A stretch of DNA of 64,000 nucleotides from Parvibaculum sp. (lineage in GTDB: Bacteria > Pseudomonadota > Alphaproteobacteria > Parvibaculales > Parvibaculaceae), in contig NZ_JAUYUS010000052.1 of the NCBI RefSeq assembly GCF_030694575.1, positions 47,662 through 111,661 on the forward strand. Reading direction: 5' to 3'. The stretch's first letter is position 1; every line of letters starts with the position of its first letter. The position numbers and the translations under genes are program-made. Under the pieces are notes generated by a model, which did no database searches, had not been told where the DNA came from, and saw only the letters and a list, made by a program, of their open reading frames with translations. Of this stretch, positions 6,820-17,415 are shown in pieces.

Positions 6820-7905
6820 CTAGGCAGCCCAGCCCTGCAAGCGCGCCGCTTCAAGACGAACCAGCTCCGGCCCGCCCAACAGCTGCCGATCGAAACCAAT
6901 ACGCTTGAACCAGTAATGCAGGCCAAGCAGATCGGTGAAGCCCATGCCGCCATGAACCTCGGTCGCGGTGCGCGCGACGAAGCGGCCCACTTCCGACAAA
7001 TGGCTCTTGGCATGACATGCCATGAGGCGCGCGTCGCCCGGCACCTCGTCCAGCGCATGGGCCGCATACCACACCAGCGAACGCGATGGTTCGAGAGCGG
7101 CCGCCATCTCGGCGCAGAGGTGTTTCACGGCCTGAAACGACCCGATCACACGGCCGAACTGCTTGCGCTCTCCCGCATAAGCTACCGCCTTCTCGATCAT
7201 CATCTGACCCGCGCCGAGGGTGTCGGCGGCAAGCATGACCCTACCGGCATCTATCACCCGCGCAACCGCGTCGGCGCTGGATAGGCGCAAGGGCTCAGCC
7301 GCGACCCGATCGAAGACAAGTTCGCCAACCGATCGGGTCTTGTCGATGGTGTTGAGCGCCCGCCGCGACAAACCCTTCGCGTCGGGCAAAACGAGATGAA
7401 GTCCATGGTCGCTGTCGGCCACGATGTAGAGATCGGCCTCAGCCCAGTCGATCACGAAGAGGGACTTGCCCGTGAGCGTTCCCTTCCGGGCTTTCACGCC
7501 GGCACCTTCGCGGATGCCGATTCTTTCCGTGACGGCCACGCCTGCGACAATCTCGCCCGCGGCGATTTTTGGAAGCCACTTTTCCTGCTGGGCCTCGCTG
7601 CCTGCAAGCATCAGCGCGAGCGGCGCCATGACGGCGGCCCCAAGGAAAGGCAGCGGCGCCACATGCCGACCGAACATCTCGTAAACGATCGCCGCGTCGA
7701 GAAACCCAAGACCCATGCCGCCAAAATCTTCCGGAATCAGCATTCCAGGGATACCCAGCTCGCTGGCGCCCGCCCACAGGGACCGCTGAACGGTATGCGT
7801 GTTCCCGGCGGCAAGGCGTACCTTGTCAAGCGGCGCATTCTGTTCAAGAAAACGGCGGACGCTATCCTGCAACATGCGCTGCTCTTCCGACAATGCAAAT
7901 TCCAT
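6820..7905 (-). CDS. acyl-CoA dehydrogenase, small/PimD-like subunit (361 aa)
   Basis: The product has an acyl-CoA dehydrogenase fold from MEFALSEEQRMLQDSVRRFL to the C-terminal helical bundle (YAGERKQFGRVIGSFQAVKHL, ATEVHGGMGFTDLLGLHYW). It is divergent in the FAD-binding middle region and lacks the E-G-T or YGG segment at its end. Such diverged subunits form heterotetramers with a neighbouring full subunit, as FadE28/FadE29 and PimC/PimD do. The partner would be the gene at 7917-9110, which ends only 11 bases upstream. A start at 8040 would add an unrelated leader, so ATG 7905 is preferred. Confidence 0.85.
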   Translation of the reverse strand: MEFALSEEQRMLQDSVRRFLEQNAPLDKVRLAAGNTHTVQRSLWAGASELGIPGMLIPEDFGGMGLGFLDAAIVYEMFGRHVAPLPFLGAAVMAPLALMLAGSEAQQEKWLPKIAAGEIVAGVAVTERIGIREGAGVKARKGTLTGKSLFVIDWAEADLYIVADSDHGLHLVLPDAKGLSRRALNTIDKTRSVGELVFDRVAAEPLRLSSADAVARVIDAGRVMLAADTLGAGQMMIEKAVAYAGERKQFGRVIGSFQAVKHLCAEMAAALEPSRSLVWYAAHALDEVPGDARLMACHAKSHLSEVGRFVARTATEVHGGMGFTDLLGLHYWFKRIGFDRQLLGGPELVRLEAARLQGWAA

Positions 7906-7916
7906 CGGATAAATTC

Positions 7917-9110
7917 CTATTTTGCCAGCTTCGGTTCGCGCGGCATTCCAAGCCCACGTTCCGAAATAATGTTTTTCTGAATCTGCGCCGTACCGCCGCC
8001 GATGATGAGCCCAAGCTGAAACATGTATCCCCACTGCCACGAGCCGTGGCTGCGCAGATAGGGGCTGTCGTCGTAGAGAACGCCAAACTCTCCCATGACG
8101 TCGATCGCGAGCGCCGATATTTGATGGGTAAGTTCGCAGGATTGAAGCTTCACGATCAGGCGCGCCAAGCCGGAATCTTCGCCCTTGCTGGCGCTGGTCA
8201 GCAGCCGGAGCCCATTGAACTTCATGGCGGCAAGTTCTGCCTGAAGCCTTACCAGGCGGTCCCGGAAAATTGGATTGTCGATGGCCCGCTGCCCGTCGAC
8301 AGTCTCCTCGCGCATCAGATCGACAAGGGCCTGGAACCTGGTTTCCATAGCGGCCGGATCACCCAGCATTCCGCGTTCGTGTTTCAGCGTTGCGTTGGCG
8401 ACGAACCACCCCTGCCCGCGCTGGCCGACGATCTGCGTCTTCGGTACGCGCACATCGGTGAAGAAGACTTCGTTGAATTCGGCATGGCCCGTCATGGTGG
8501 TGAGCGGACGGACTTCGATGCCGGGCGTTTTCATCGAGAAAATCAGATAGGAAATGCCTTCATGCTTCGGCTTGTCGGGCTCAGTGCGCACCAGGCAGAA
8601 GATCATGTCCGCCTCATGCGCGGTACTGGTCCAGATTTTCTGACCGTTGATGACGAAATCGTCGCCATCGACAGTCGCCCTTGTCTGAAGGCTGGCGAGG
8701 TCCGAACCCGAACCCGGCTCGGAATATCCCTGGCACCAGACCACCTCGCCGCGAAGCGTCGGCTTCACCCATTTTTTCTTTTGCTCCTCGGTGCCAAGTT
8801 CCAGAAGCGTCGGCACCAGCATGGAGATACCCTGGTTCTGCAACGCCGAAGGCACACGAGCAGCGGAAAATTCCTCCGCGATGATGCGCGATTCGAGAAT
8901 ATCCGGCTTGGCACCATAACCGCCGTAGTCTTTCGGAATCGTCCGCGCGGCATAGCCGTACTGGATCAGCAGTTGCTGCCAGGAACAGGCTTCGGGAGAC
9001 GGGCGCCCGGCAGCACCGAGCCCCTTAGGCGCCTGACTCTTGTATTTCGTCAGGAACGCCCTGACTTCTTCCCGGAAGGCCTCGTATTTGGGGCCGTATG
9101 CCAGATCCAT
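7917..9110 (-). CDS. acyl-CoA dehydrogenase, large subunit (397 aa)
   Basis: A complete dehydrogenase with QGYSEPGSGSDLASLQT near residue 126, the INGQKIWTSTAHEADMIF strand and a C-terminal LIIGGGTAQIQKNIISERGLG. It closely parallels the protein at 5387-6586, so it belongs to the same PimC/FadE26-like group. Its stop is 11 bases from the start of the small subunit gene at 7905, which supports a heteromeric enzyme. Upstream come DUF35 and thiolase-like genes on the same strand. The order thiolase-like, DUF35, dehydrogenase, dehydrogenase recalls the mycobacterial igr operon, which removes a branched side chain from a steroid ring CoA ester. The substrate here is unknown. Confidence 0.9.
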   Translation of the reverse strand: MDLAYGPKYEAFREEVRAFLTKYKSQAPKGLGAAGRPSPEACSWQQLLIQYGYAARTIPKDYGGYGAKPDILESRIIAEEFSAARVPSALQNQGISMLVPTLLELGTEEQKKKWVKPTLRGEVVWCQGYSEPGSGSDLASLQTRATVDGDDFVINGQKIWTSTAHEADMIFCLVRTEPDKPKHEGISYLIFSMKTPGIEVRPLTTMTGHAEFNEVFFTDVRVPKTQIVGQRGQGWFVANATLKHERGMLGDPAAMETRFQALVDLMREETVDGQRAIDNPIFRDRLVRLQAELAAMKFNGLRLLTSASKGEDSGLARLIVKLQSCELTHQISALAIDVMGEFGVLYDDSPYLRSHGSWQWGYMFQLGLIIGGGTAQIQKNIISERGLGMPREPKLAK

Positions 9111-9149
9111 TTTCGATCTCCGATGCGTAGATGGCGATTGGCTTTGCTT

Positions 9150-9572
9150 TTATTTCGGGGCAGGTTTGAAACACGGAAGCATGAATCCGTCGCCGATATC
9201 CTTGAAGACAAGGACCACAGGCATGTCCAGTTCAACTGCCTCCGGGTCGCAGTCGAGCAAGCGCGTCGCCATGCGAACGCCTTCCTCCAATTCCACGACC
9301 GCAGCTATGTAGGGCACGTCGCGTGCAAAAGCCGGATGAAAGGGCTGGTAGGTCACCGTCCAGGAAAAAATGCGGCCGCGCCCGCCGCTCGGCTTCCACT
9401 CGTAATCCGGCGAGCTACATTTCGCGCACATGTAACGCGGCAGGAACCGCCAGGTGTCACAATGGCTGCACTGCTGAAAACGCAGGACGCTGTCTTGGCA
9501 AAGCTTCCAGAACTCCGCATCGACCGGATCGACGGTCGCGGGCTGAGGATATTTGGGTTGCTCAATTTCCAT
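9150..9572 (-). CDS. DUF35 zinc-ribbon/OB-fold protein, partner of the thiolase-like protein
   Basis: The 140-residue protein has the rubredoxin-like zinc ribbon of the DUF35 family (CSHC at about 35-38, CAKC at about 49-52) followed by an OB-fold (GRIFSWTVTYQPFHPAFA, VVELEEGVRMATRLL). DUF35 proteins bind acyl-CoA and work as obligate partners of thiolase-like enzymes, for example ChsH2 with the Ltp2 aldolase. It lies two bases downstream of the thiolase-like gene, so the pair is probably co-translated. A similar pair is at 58935-60499. Confidence 0.9.
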   Translation of the reverse strand: MEIEQPKYPQPATVDPVDAEFWKLCQDSVLRFQQCSHCDTWRFLPRYMCAKCSSPDYEWKPSGGRGRIFSWTVTYQPFHPAFARDVPYIAAVVELEEGVRMATRLLDCDPEAVELDMPVVLVFKDIGDGFMLPCFKPAPK

Positions 9573-9574
9573 TT

Positions 9575-10744
9575 TTACCTCCTCAAAATCGCGAGGCTAC
9601 CATCGCCGAGATCGCCCCATCCGGTCACGAGTCCGATTTCGGCATCCGGAATTTGCCGCTTGCCCGCATCGCCGCGCAATTGGCGGGTCGCCTCAAGCAC
9701 ATGATTGAGGCCCCACACATGTGCCTCGCTCAAAAGTCCGCCATGCGTGTTAAGCGGGAGCTTACCGCCGAGCTCGATCTGTCCATCCTTGACGAAATCG
9801 AGCGCGCCACCCGGCTCGAAATAACCCAGGGCTTCGAGCTGGAGCAGCACAACATAGGTGAAACAGTCGTAGACCTGCAGAAAGTCCATGTCCTTCGGTG
9901 TCACGCCAGCCATGGCGAACGCGCGCGGCGCGGCGTAGCTCAAACCGATCTTGAAAGGATCCGGCCGTGACGGAATATCGTCGGCAGGATAAGGATGGCC
10001 CTCGGCCGCACCGGAGATATAGACCGGCCTGTGAGGCAAGTCCCTCGCCCGCTCAGCGCTCGTCACCACGACGGCGCAAGCCCCATCCGTTTCGAGACAG
10101 CAATCGTATAAACGGAACGGCGAGGACACCATGCGCGACCGCATGTAATCGTCCATCGTCATCGGTTGACCGCAGGTCAGGGCGCGGTCGTTGAGTTGGG
10201 CATGCTTGCGGCACGCCATCGCAATCCAACCCGTCGCCTCGGGGCCAACATTGTAAAGTTTCGAGTGCCGCGTCGCGAGCCAAGCATACATCTGCACCGG
10301 CAACAGAACGCCATAGGGGAGATAGTAACCCCGGATGGTCGAGGTCAGCGTGTTCATATTCATCGGCCGGCTTGGCGGCACCCCCGCTTTTGGACGCAGC
10401 GCCGAGTAGCCGTTCCAGCCGAGCGTGACCAGCACGTTGTCGCAGATACCGGAGGCCACGGCCATGGCGGCATTCTGCAACGCCGTGGTCGGGCTCGCGC
10501 CTCCCATGTTGACCGTCGAGGCATATCGCAGCACATCAACGCCAAGGTTGGCGGCCAATTCCTCCGAGGTTGTATAGACGGGCGGCGGCACCATGCCGTC
10601 AATGTCCCCGGGCTTCAGCCCCGCATCCGCGATGGCCCGCCTGGCGGCGTCGAGCATCATGGCCACGGCCGTCTGGTCCGACCCTTTTACATAGCCGGTC
10701 TCGCCGATCCCGACGATCGCAGCCTTGTCGCTGAAATTCTTCAC
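9575..10744 (-). CDS. thiolase-like (SCP-x/Ltp2-type) protein without nucleophilic Cys
   Basis: The 389-residue product has the thiolase fold ([19 protein letters not shown] at the start, [22 protein letters not shown] in the middle, [18 protein letters not shown] near the end). At the site where thiolases carry the acyl-accepting Cys it reads GGAS. It keeps QVYDCFTY, resembling the Tyr-containing region of the Ltp2 retro-aldolase. A lyase that cleaves a tertiary beta-hydroxyacyl-CoA is therefore more likely than thiolysis. The GTG at 10744 with GAGGG upstream is preferred over a GTG at 10801, which adds an unrelated leader. The DUF35 gene follows two bases later. Confidence 0.8.
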   Translation of the reverse strand: MKNFSDKAAIVGIGETGYVKGSDQTAVAMMLDAARRAIADAGLKPGDIDGMVPPPVYTTSEELAANLGVDVLRYASTVNMGGASPTTALQNAAMAVASGICDNVLVTLGWNGYSALRPKAGVPPSRPMNMNTLTSTIRGYYLPYGVLLPVQMYAWLATRHSKLYNVGPEATGWIAMACRKHAQLNDRALTCGQPMTMDDYMRSRMVSSPFRLYDCCLETDGACAVVVTSAERARDLPHRPVYISGAAEGHPYPADDIPSRPDPFKIGLSYAAPRAFAMAGVTPKDMDFLQVYDCFTYVVLLQLEALGYFEPGGALDFVKDGQIELGGKLPLNTHGGLLSEAHVWGLNHVLEATRQLRGDAGKRQIPDAEIGLVTGWGDLGDGSLAILRR

Positions 10745-10831
10745 GAAACTGCCCTCATCATCATTGCCCCGGCACGCAGCCTTGTCGTTGATCCGCCGCA
10801 CACCTTCCGTAGAAAATATTCTGTAGACAGA

Positions 10832-11926
10832 TCAAGTCGCCGGAATGAGACAGGAATGGACGGATTCCTGCCCCTCGATCTGGCGCGCCAGCGTCTTGAT
10901 CGCCAGTTCAGCTTCCTCAAGCTCGAAATTATGAGTGTGCATGAGCTCAAGAGGATATTTGCGGCGCTCGATCATCTCGATCGCCTTCTTGTATCCCGAC
11001 GACGTAACGCCGATCGCGCCCTTGATGGTGATTTCCTTCATGACGATAAGGTCGGACACAAAATCGGAGACGGGCTTAAATCCCTTGACGCCGGCAAGGA
11101 CGACCGTTCCGCCCATACGGACACAATCCAGCGCATCACGGACCGGCTGAGTCGCGTAGGATGTAACCTCAACGATGACGTCCGCGCCCTTTCCGTTTGT
11201 CAACGCCCGCACGCGATCGACAACATTTTCGTTCTGCACGTCGATGATGTGATCGGCGCCCAGAGCAAGCGCCATCTGGAGCTTGTTTGAATCGGCCGCA
11301 AGCCCCGTGACTATGATCTTTCCCGCGCCGGCTTCACGTGCGGCAACGACGCTCGCAAGCCCGCGCTGTCCGGGCCCAAAAATCAAAACGGTATCGCCAA
11401 CCTGCGTCTGCGGAATCTCTACCGCCCAGCGGAAACCGGCGCCCAGCGGATTGAACATGACCGCCAGTTCCGCCGGAAGGTTCTTGTCCATCTTGTGAAG
11501 GATCGTGTTGGGCGCGAGATACATATATTGCGAATAGGCACCCCAGAGGCCCGGTGACTCCGTGAGCGGAATATATGAGTAGATCTGGCGACGGTCGCAG
11601 AGGTGATAATGCCCGCCGACACAGGTGTCGCAGCAATGGCATGACAACATCGTCTCGATGGCGACCCGATCACCAACATCGACGCCCCAGCGCCTGGCGG
11701 CCTTGTCGCCGATTGCCTCGATAATCCCGAGAGGTTCGTGGCCCGGAATCACCGGCATCGGAGTCTGCAAGACCCCTTCGTATTGTTCGTAATCACTGCC
11801 GCAAATGCCGCAGGCTTCGATGCGGAGGATGGCGCTGTCGTCGGCGATCTGGGGGATCGGTAAATCGCGGGCTTCGAGTTTGCGCGGAGCCGTTTGCACC
11901 ATCGCCATCGATTTTTTCGGCAACAT
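10832..11926 (-). CDS. zinc-dependent alcohol dehydrogenase (MDR family)
   Basis: The 364-residue protein has the medium-chain dehydrogenase layout. Catalytic zinc ligands appear as CGICGSD (Cys42) and GHEPLG (His63, Glu64). A Cys-rich lobe follows (SCHCCDTCVGGHYHLC), then a Rossmann domain with FGPGQRGLASVVAAREAGA. It probably oxidises an alcohol made by one of the P450s to an aldehyde or ketone. ATG 11926 is preferred to TTG 11932 because AGGGAG sits six bases upstream. It heads an operon running to 6820 and is divergent from the CMD gene at 12076, with a large dyad between them. Confidence 0.88.
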   Translation of the reverse strand: MLPKKSMAMVQTAPRKLEARDLPIPQIADDSAILRIEACGICGSDYEQYEGVLQTPMPVIPGHEPLGIIEAIGDKAARRWGVDVGDRVAIETMLSCHCCDTCVGGHYHLCDRRQIYSYIPLTESPGLWGAYSQYMYLAPNTILHKMDKNLPAELAVMFNPLGAGFRWAVEIPQTQVGDTVLIFGPGQRGLASVVAAREAGAGKIIVTGLAADSNKLQMALALGADHIIDVQNENVVDRVRALTNGKGADVIVEVTSYATQPVRDALDCVRMGGTVVLAGVKGFKPVSDFVSDLIVMKEITIKGAIGVTSSGYKKAIEMIERRKYPLELMHTHNFELEEAELAIKTLARQIEGQESVHSCLIPAT

Positions 11927-11966
11927 TTTCAACTCCCTGTTTCGTGTCGGCGCCGACGACGCGTCG

Positions 11967-12004
11967 ATAACACATATATATTTTTTTATCTTCGTATGTG
12001 TTAT
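11967..12004. promoter_or_regulatory. 10-bp perfect inverted repeat in a divergent promoter region
   Basis: ATAACACATA at 11967-11976 pairs perfectly with TATGTGTTAT at 11995-12004 across 18 AT-rich bases. It lies between the divergent alcohol dehydrogenase and CMD genes. The 11-mer AACACATATAT at 11969-11979 recurs at 20384-20394 in another divergent promoter region. The IclR-type protein at 15668-16507 ends the rightward operon and is the most likely binder. That is inference. Confidence 0.55.
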
Positions 12005-12075
12005 AGAGGCTCAAAGGTAGGATGCGAAGCCCTAAACTTCCGGCTTCGCAAAATTTTGGGGAGGACAAAATAATA

Positions 12076-12645
12076 ATGACCGATGAAACGCCCAGGGTTC
12101 CCCTGCTGTCGATGGCGGAAGCGGCGGCCGCGGCCGCGAAGGCCGGCATATCCGAACAAATGGCGCCACTCAGCGTCTTCAGGGTCTTGCTCCGGCATCC
12201 CGATGTAGCGAGCGAGCTTGCCTCGACGCTGAACACCCTGCTTTTCCAGGGCAACAAGCTCGATGCAAGACTGCGCGAACTCATCATCATGCGTATCGGC
12301 TGGAAGACAAAATCGCTCTATGAATGGACACAACATTGGCGGGTCGCCCGCATGCTGGACATTCCGGAGGCGGATCTGGTCGCCACGCGGGATTGGAAAA
12401 ATGCTTCCTGCCTGTCAGACGCCGACCGCGCCGTTCTCGCCGCGACCGACGAGACGCTCGACGGCGGCATGATTTCGGACGCCACATGGACTGCCTGTGC
12501 GGCACACCTGAAAACGGCCGAAGAACGCATCGAACTGGTTGTCGCCATCGGCAACTGGACGCTTTTCTCGCAACTGCTCAAAAGCCTGAAAATCCCGCTT
12601 GAGGATGGCGTCGTCGCCTGGCCACCGGATGGCAAGAAGCCTTGA
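12076..12645 (+). CDS. carboxymuconolactone decarboxylase / AhpD-like protein
   Basis: The 189-residue protein fits the CMD family: LRHPDVASELASTLNTLLF then KLDARLRELIIMRIGWKTKSLYEW and HWRVARMLDIPEADL. In place of the CxxC of true AhpD it reads KSLYEWTQH, so a peroxidase role is unlikely. CMD-fold proteins of this type are frequent in steroid and terpenoid clusters, where their reaction is often unassigned. The start ATG at 12076 has GGGGAGG upstream; a longer frame from 12022 is not needed. It is the first gene of a rightward operon with MaoC, dienoyl-CoA-reductase-like and IclR genes. Confidence 0.8.
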   Translation: MTDETPRVPLLSMAEAAAAAAKAGISEQMAPLSVFRVLLRHPDVASELASTLNTLLFQGNKLDARLRELIIMRIGWKTKSLYEWTQHWRVARMLDIPEADLVATRDWKNASCLSDADRAVLAATDETLDGGMISDATWTACAAHLKTAEERIELVVAIGNWTLFSQLLKSLKIPLEDGVVAWPPDGKKP

Positions 12646-12650
12646 TCTGG

Positions 12651-12680
12651 CGAGGAATAACAATTCGAGGAATAACAATT
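12651..12680 (+). repeat. perfect 15-bp tandem duplication in front of the MaoC gene
   Basis: CGAGGAATAACAATT occurs twice in a row (12651-12665 and 12666-12680). Each copy carries a GAGGA-like ribosome-binding motif. The second copy ends 19 bases before the MaoC start at 12700. It looks like a recent slippage duplication that could alter leader length or translation. Confidence 0.8.
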
Positions 12681-12699
12681 CAAGAACAGGATCGCGACA

Positions 12700-15613
<2,914 letters not shown>

Positions 15614-15667
15614 GGAAACAAACGAAAAACGAGACGCGGAAGAGACCATATAAATCAGAGTTGTCGC

Positions 15668-16507
15668 ATGAACGCTAATGTCCTCAAATCCGAACAGCCG
15701 TCGGCTGCAACGGTAAAATCCGCGACCCGTGTTCTGGAGATTTTCGAGTATTTCGACGAAGTAAGACGCCCGGTGACGATTCAAGACGTAGCGCAGGCGC
15801 TGAGTTATCCTCATTCCAGCACCGCCGCCCTTCTGAAAAGCCTCGTGAGCCTCGGTTATCTGGAGCACGACGACCGGGGCAAGACTTTTTTTCCAAGCAT
15901 CCGGATATCTCTGCTGGGAAACTGGGTGGAAGCCGAGGCGTTACCGATCCGGAATGTCCAGCGCCTTATGAGACGGCTTTCGGCCGATACGGGATGCACG
16001 ATCATCCTCGCTGCGCGTCTAGGGGCTTATGCTCAATATGTGAAGGTGATTCAAGGTACGTCGCCCATCCGCTTCCATGTCAAGCCAAGCACCAAGCGAA
16101 TGCTCGCTTTTTCGACGATTGGCCGCGTTCTGCTGAGCGAACTTCCGTTGCCCGAAGCGAGACGTCTGATTCATGATGCCCTTGCCGCCATGCCGGAGCG
16201 GCGGGAATCGATGCAGGAGATCGAAGACGAACTGCAAAGAATCAGAAAACGCGGGCTTGCGCTTTACAGCGATCTCGTGACGCCGGGAGCGACTATGCTG
16301 GCGATGCCCATTCCGATGGGTCCGTCCGGACGCTCGGTCGCGATCGGCATAGCCGCTCCCAACGAGTATTTTCGCAATCGTAAACAACCGTTCACGGCGT
16401 TACTGAAAAACGCTATCGCCGAGCACATCTCACAAAACGGGCAAGGCTTTAAGGAGACTGTAGACGACGAGGACCAACTTGAAATCGACGACGATACAGC
16501 GCCATAA
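15668..16507 (+). CDS. IclR-family transcriptional regulator
   Basis: The 279-residue protein has an N-terminal winged helix (ATRVLEIFEYFDEVRRPVTIQDVAQALSYPHSSTAALL in two parts) and a C-terminal effector domain with VKVIQGTSPIRFHVKPSTKRMLAFSTIG split over residues 125-155. IclR proteins sense small aromatic or acid metabolites and act as activators or repressors. It is last in the CMD-MaoC-FadH-like operon. Its stop codon abuts the stop of the convergent hydrolase gene (16507/16508). A plausible operator family is the AACACATATAT element in two divergent promoter regions (11967-12004 and 20384-20397). Confidence 0.9.
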   Translation: MNANVLKSEQPSAATVKSATRVLEIFEYFDEVRRPVTIQDVAQALSYPHSSTAALLKSLVSLGYLEHDDRGKTFFPSIRISLLGNWVEAEALPIRNVQRLMRRLSADTGCTIILAARLGAYAQYVKVIQGTSPIRFHVKPSTKRMLAFSTIGRVLLSELPLPEARRLIHDALAAMPERRESMQEIEDELQRIRKRGLALYSDLVTPGATMLAMPIPMGPSGRSVAIGIAAPNEYFRNRKQPFTALLKNAIAEHISQNGQGFKETVDDEDQLEIDDDTAP

Positions 16508-17401
16508 TCATCCGAGCTTTGTATCCAGGAAGCTGGCCAGCTCGTCGATCGCCGCGCGGCCTTCGCTCAAGACCGGCGCAAACCAGTGCCAGACATGAAT
16601 CATCTCCGGCCAGACATGGAGATTGACGGATACGCCAGCCTCTTTCAATCTATCGGCCAATAAGTGGCTATCCGAGAGCAAAACCTCCGAACTGCCTACC
16701 TGAATCAGGAATGGCGGCAATCCCTTGAGATCGGCATATACCGGCGATGCCAGAGGCGTCCTGCGCGGGGTTGAAGTTCCCAGATAGGCCGCCGTCCACA
16801 GCTCAAGATCGGCATGGCGCACCATCGGGTCCACATTCGCTTTCGCGCCATAAGAGGCACCTTTATTTTCAAGATTGGCCCACGGCGAAATACAAACGGC
16901 CGCAGCCGGAAGTCCGAGACCGGCATCGCGCGCCGCCAGAAGCACGGCAACCGTCAGGCCGCCGCCGGCTGAATCTCCCGCCACAGCGAGCTTCACCGGG
17001 TCGACGCCCGTCTCGATCAACCAGCGATAAGCAGCAAGCGCATCATCGACAGCCGCCGGAAATGGATGCTCTGGAGACCGCCTGTAGTCGATCAGCAGAA
17101 CCCGGCCTTTCAGGGCAAGAGCTGCGCGCGCCGCAAGATGGCGATGCGAGTCGAGAGAACCAAGCGCATAGCCTCCTCCATGCAGATAGAGCAAAACCCG
17201 CTTGCCGGCACCGGCAGCCGGCGCCAGCCATTCGCCGGGAACCCCGCCGGCGGAAACCGGCGTGACCGTCACGCCTTCGGGAAGACCGAACGCCTTGCCA
17301 GCCTCGTCATACGAGGTACGAAAATCCTCAAGAGAACGAGCCTCCCCGGTCACAAGGCCCGCAAGCAGCTGACGAACGACAGCAAGTTCCTCAAGACTCA
17401 T
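16508..17401 (-). CDS. alpha/beta hydrolase, hormone-sensitive-lipase (fold-3) family
   Basis: The 297-residue protein has the oxyanion-hole motif HGGG at 74-77, the nucleophile elbow GDSAGG with Ser144, and a C-terminal histidine in MIHVWHW. Such enzymes cleave short-chain esters and lactones. With a Baeyer-Villiger monooxygenase elsewhere in the island, lactone or ester hydrolysis is a reasonable role, although that gene is far away. It has no signal peptide and is likely cytoplasmic. It follows the amidohydrolase at 17416-19098 by 14 bases. Confidence 0.88.
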   Translation of the reverse strand: MSLEELAVVRQLLAGLVTGEARSLEDFRTSYDEAGKAFGLPEGVTVTPVSAGGVPGEWLAPAAGAGKRVLLYLHGGGYALGSLDSHRHLAARAALALKGRVLLIDYRRSPEHPFPAAVDDALAAYRWLIETGVDPVKLAVAGDSAGGGLTVAVLLAARDAGLGLPAAAVCISPWANLENKGASYGAKANVDPMVRHADLELWTAAYLGTSTPRRTPLASPVYADLKGLPPFLIQVGSSEVLLSDSHLLADRLKEAGVSVNLHVWPEMIHVWHWFAPVLSEGRAAIDELASFLDTKLG

Positions 17402-17415
17402 TTTTCACGTCCTCC

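Noticed and set aside
7893..9704. Plus-strand frame of 603 codons opposite acyl-CoA dehydrogenase and DUF35 genes
   Set aside because: Shadow of well-supported minus-strand genes; no ribosome-binding site or motif.
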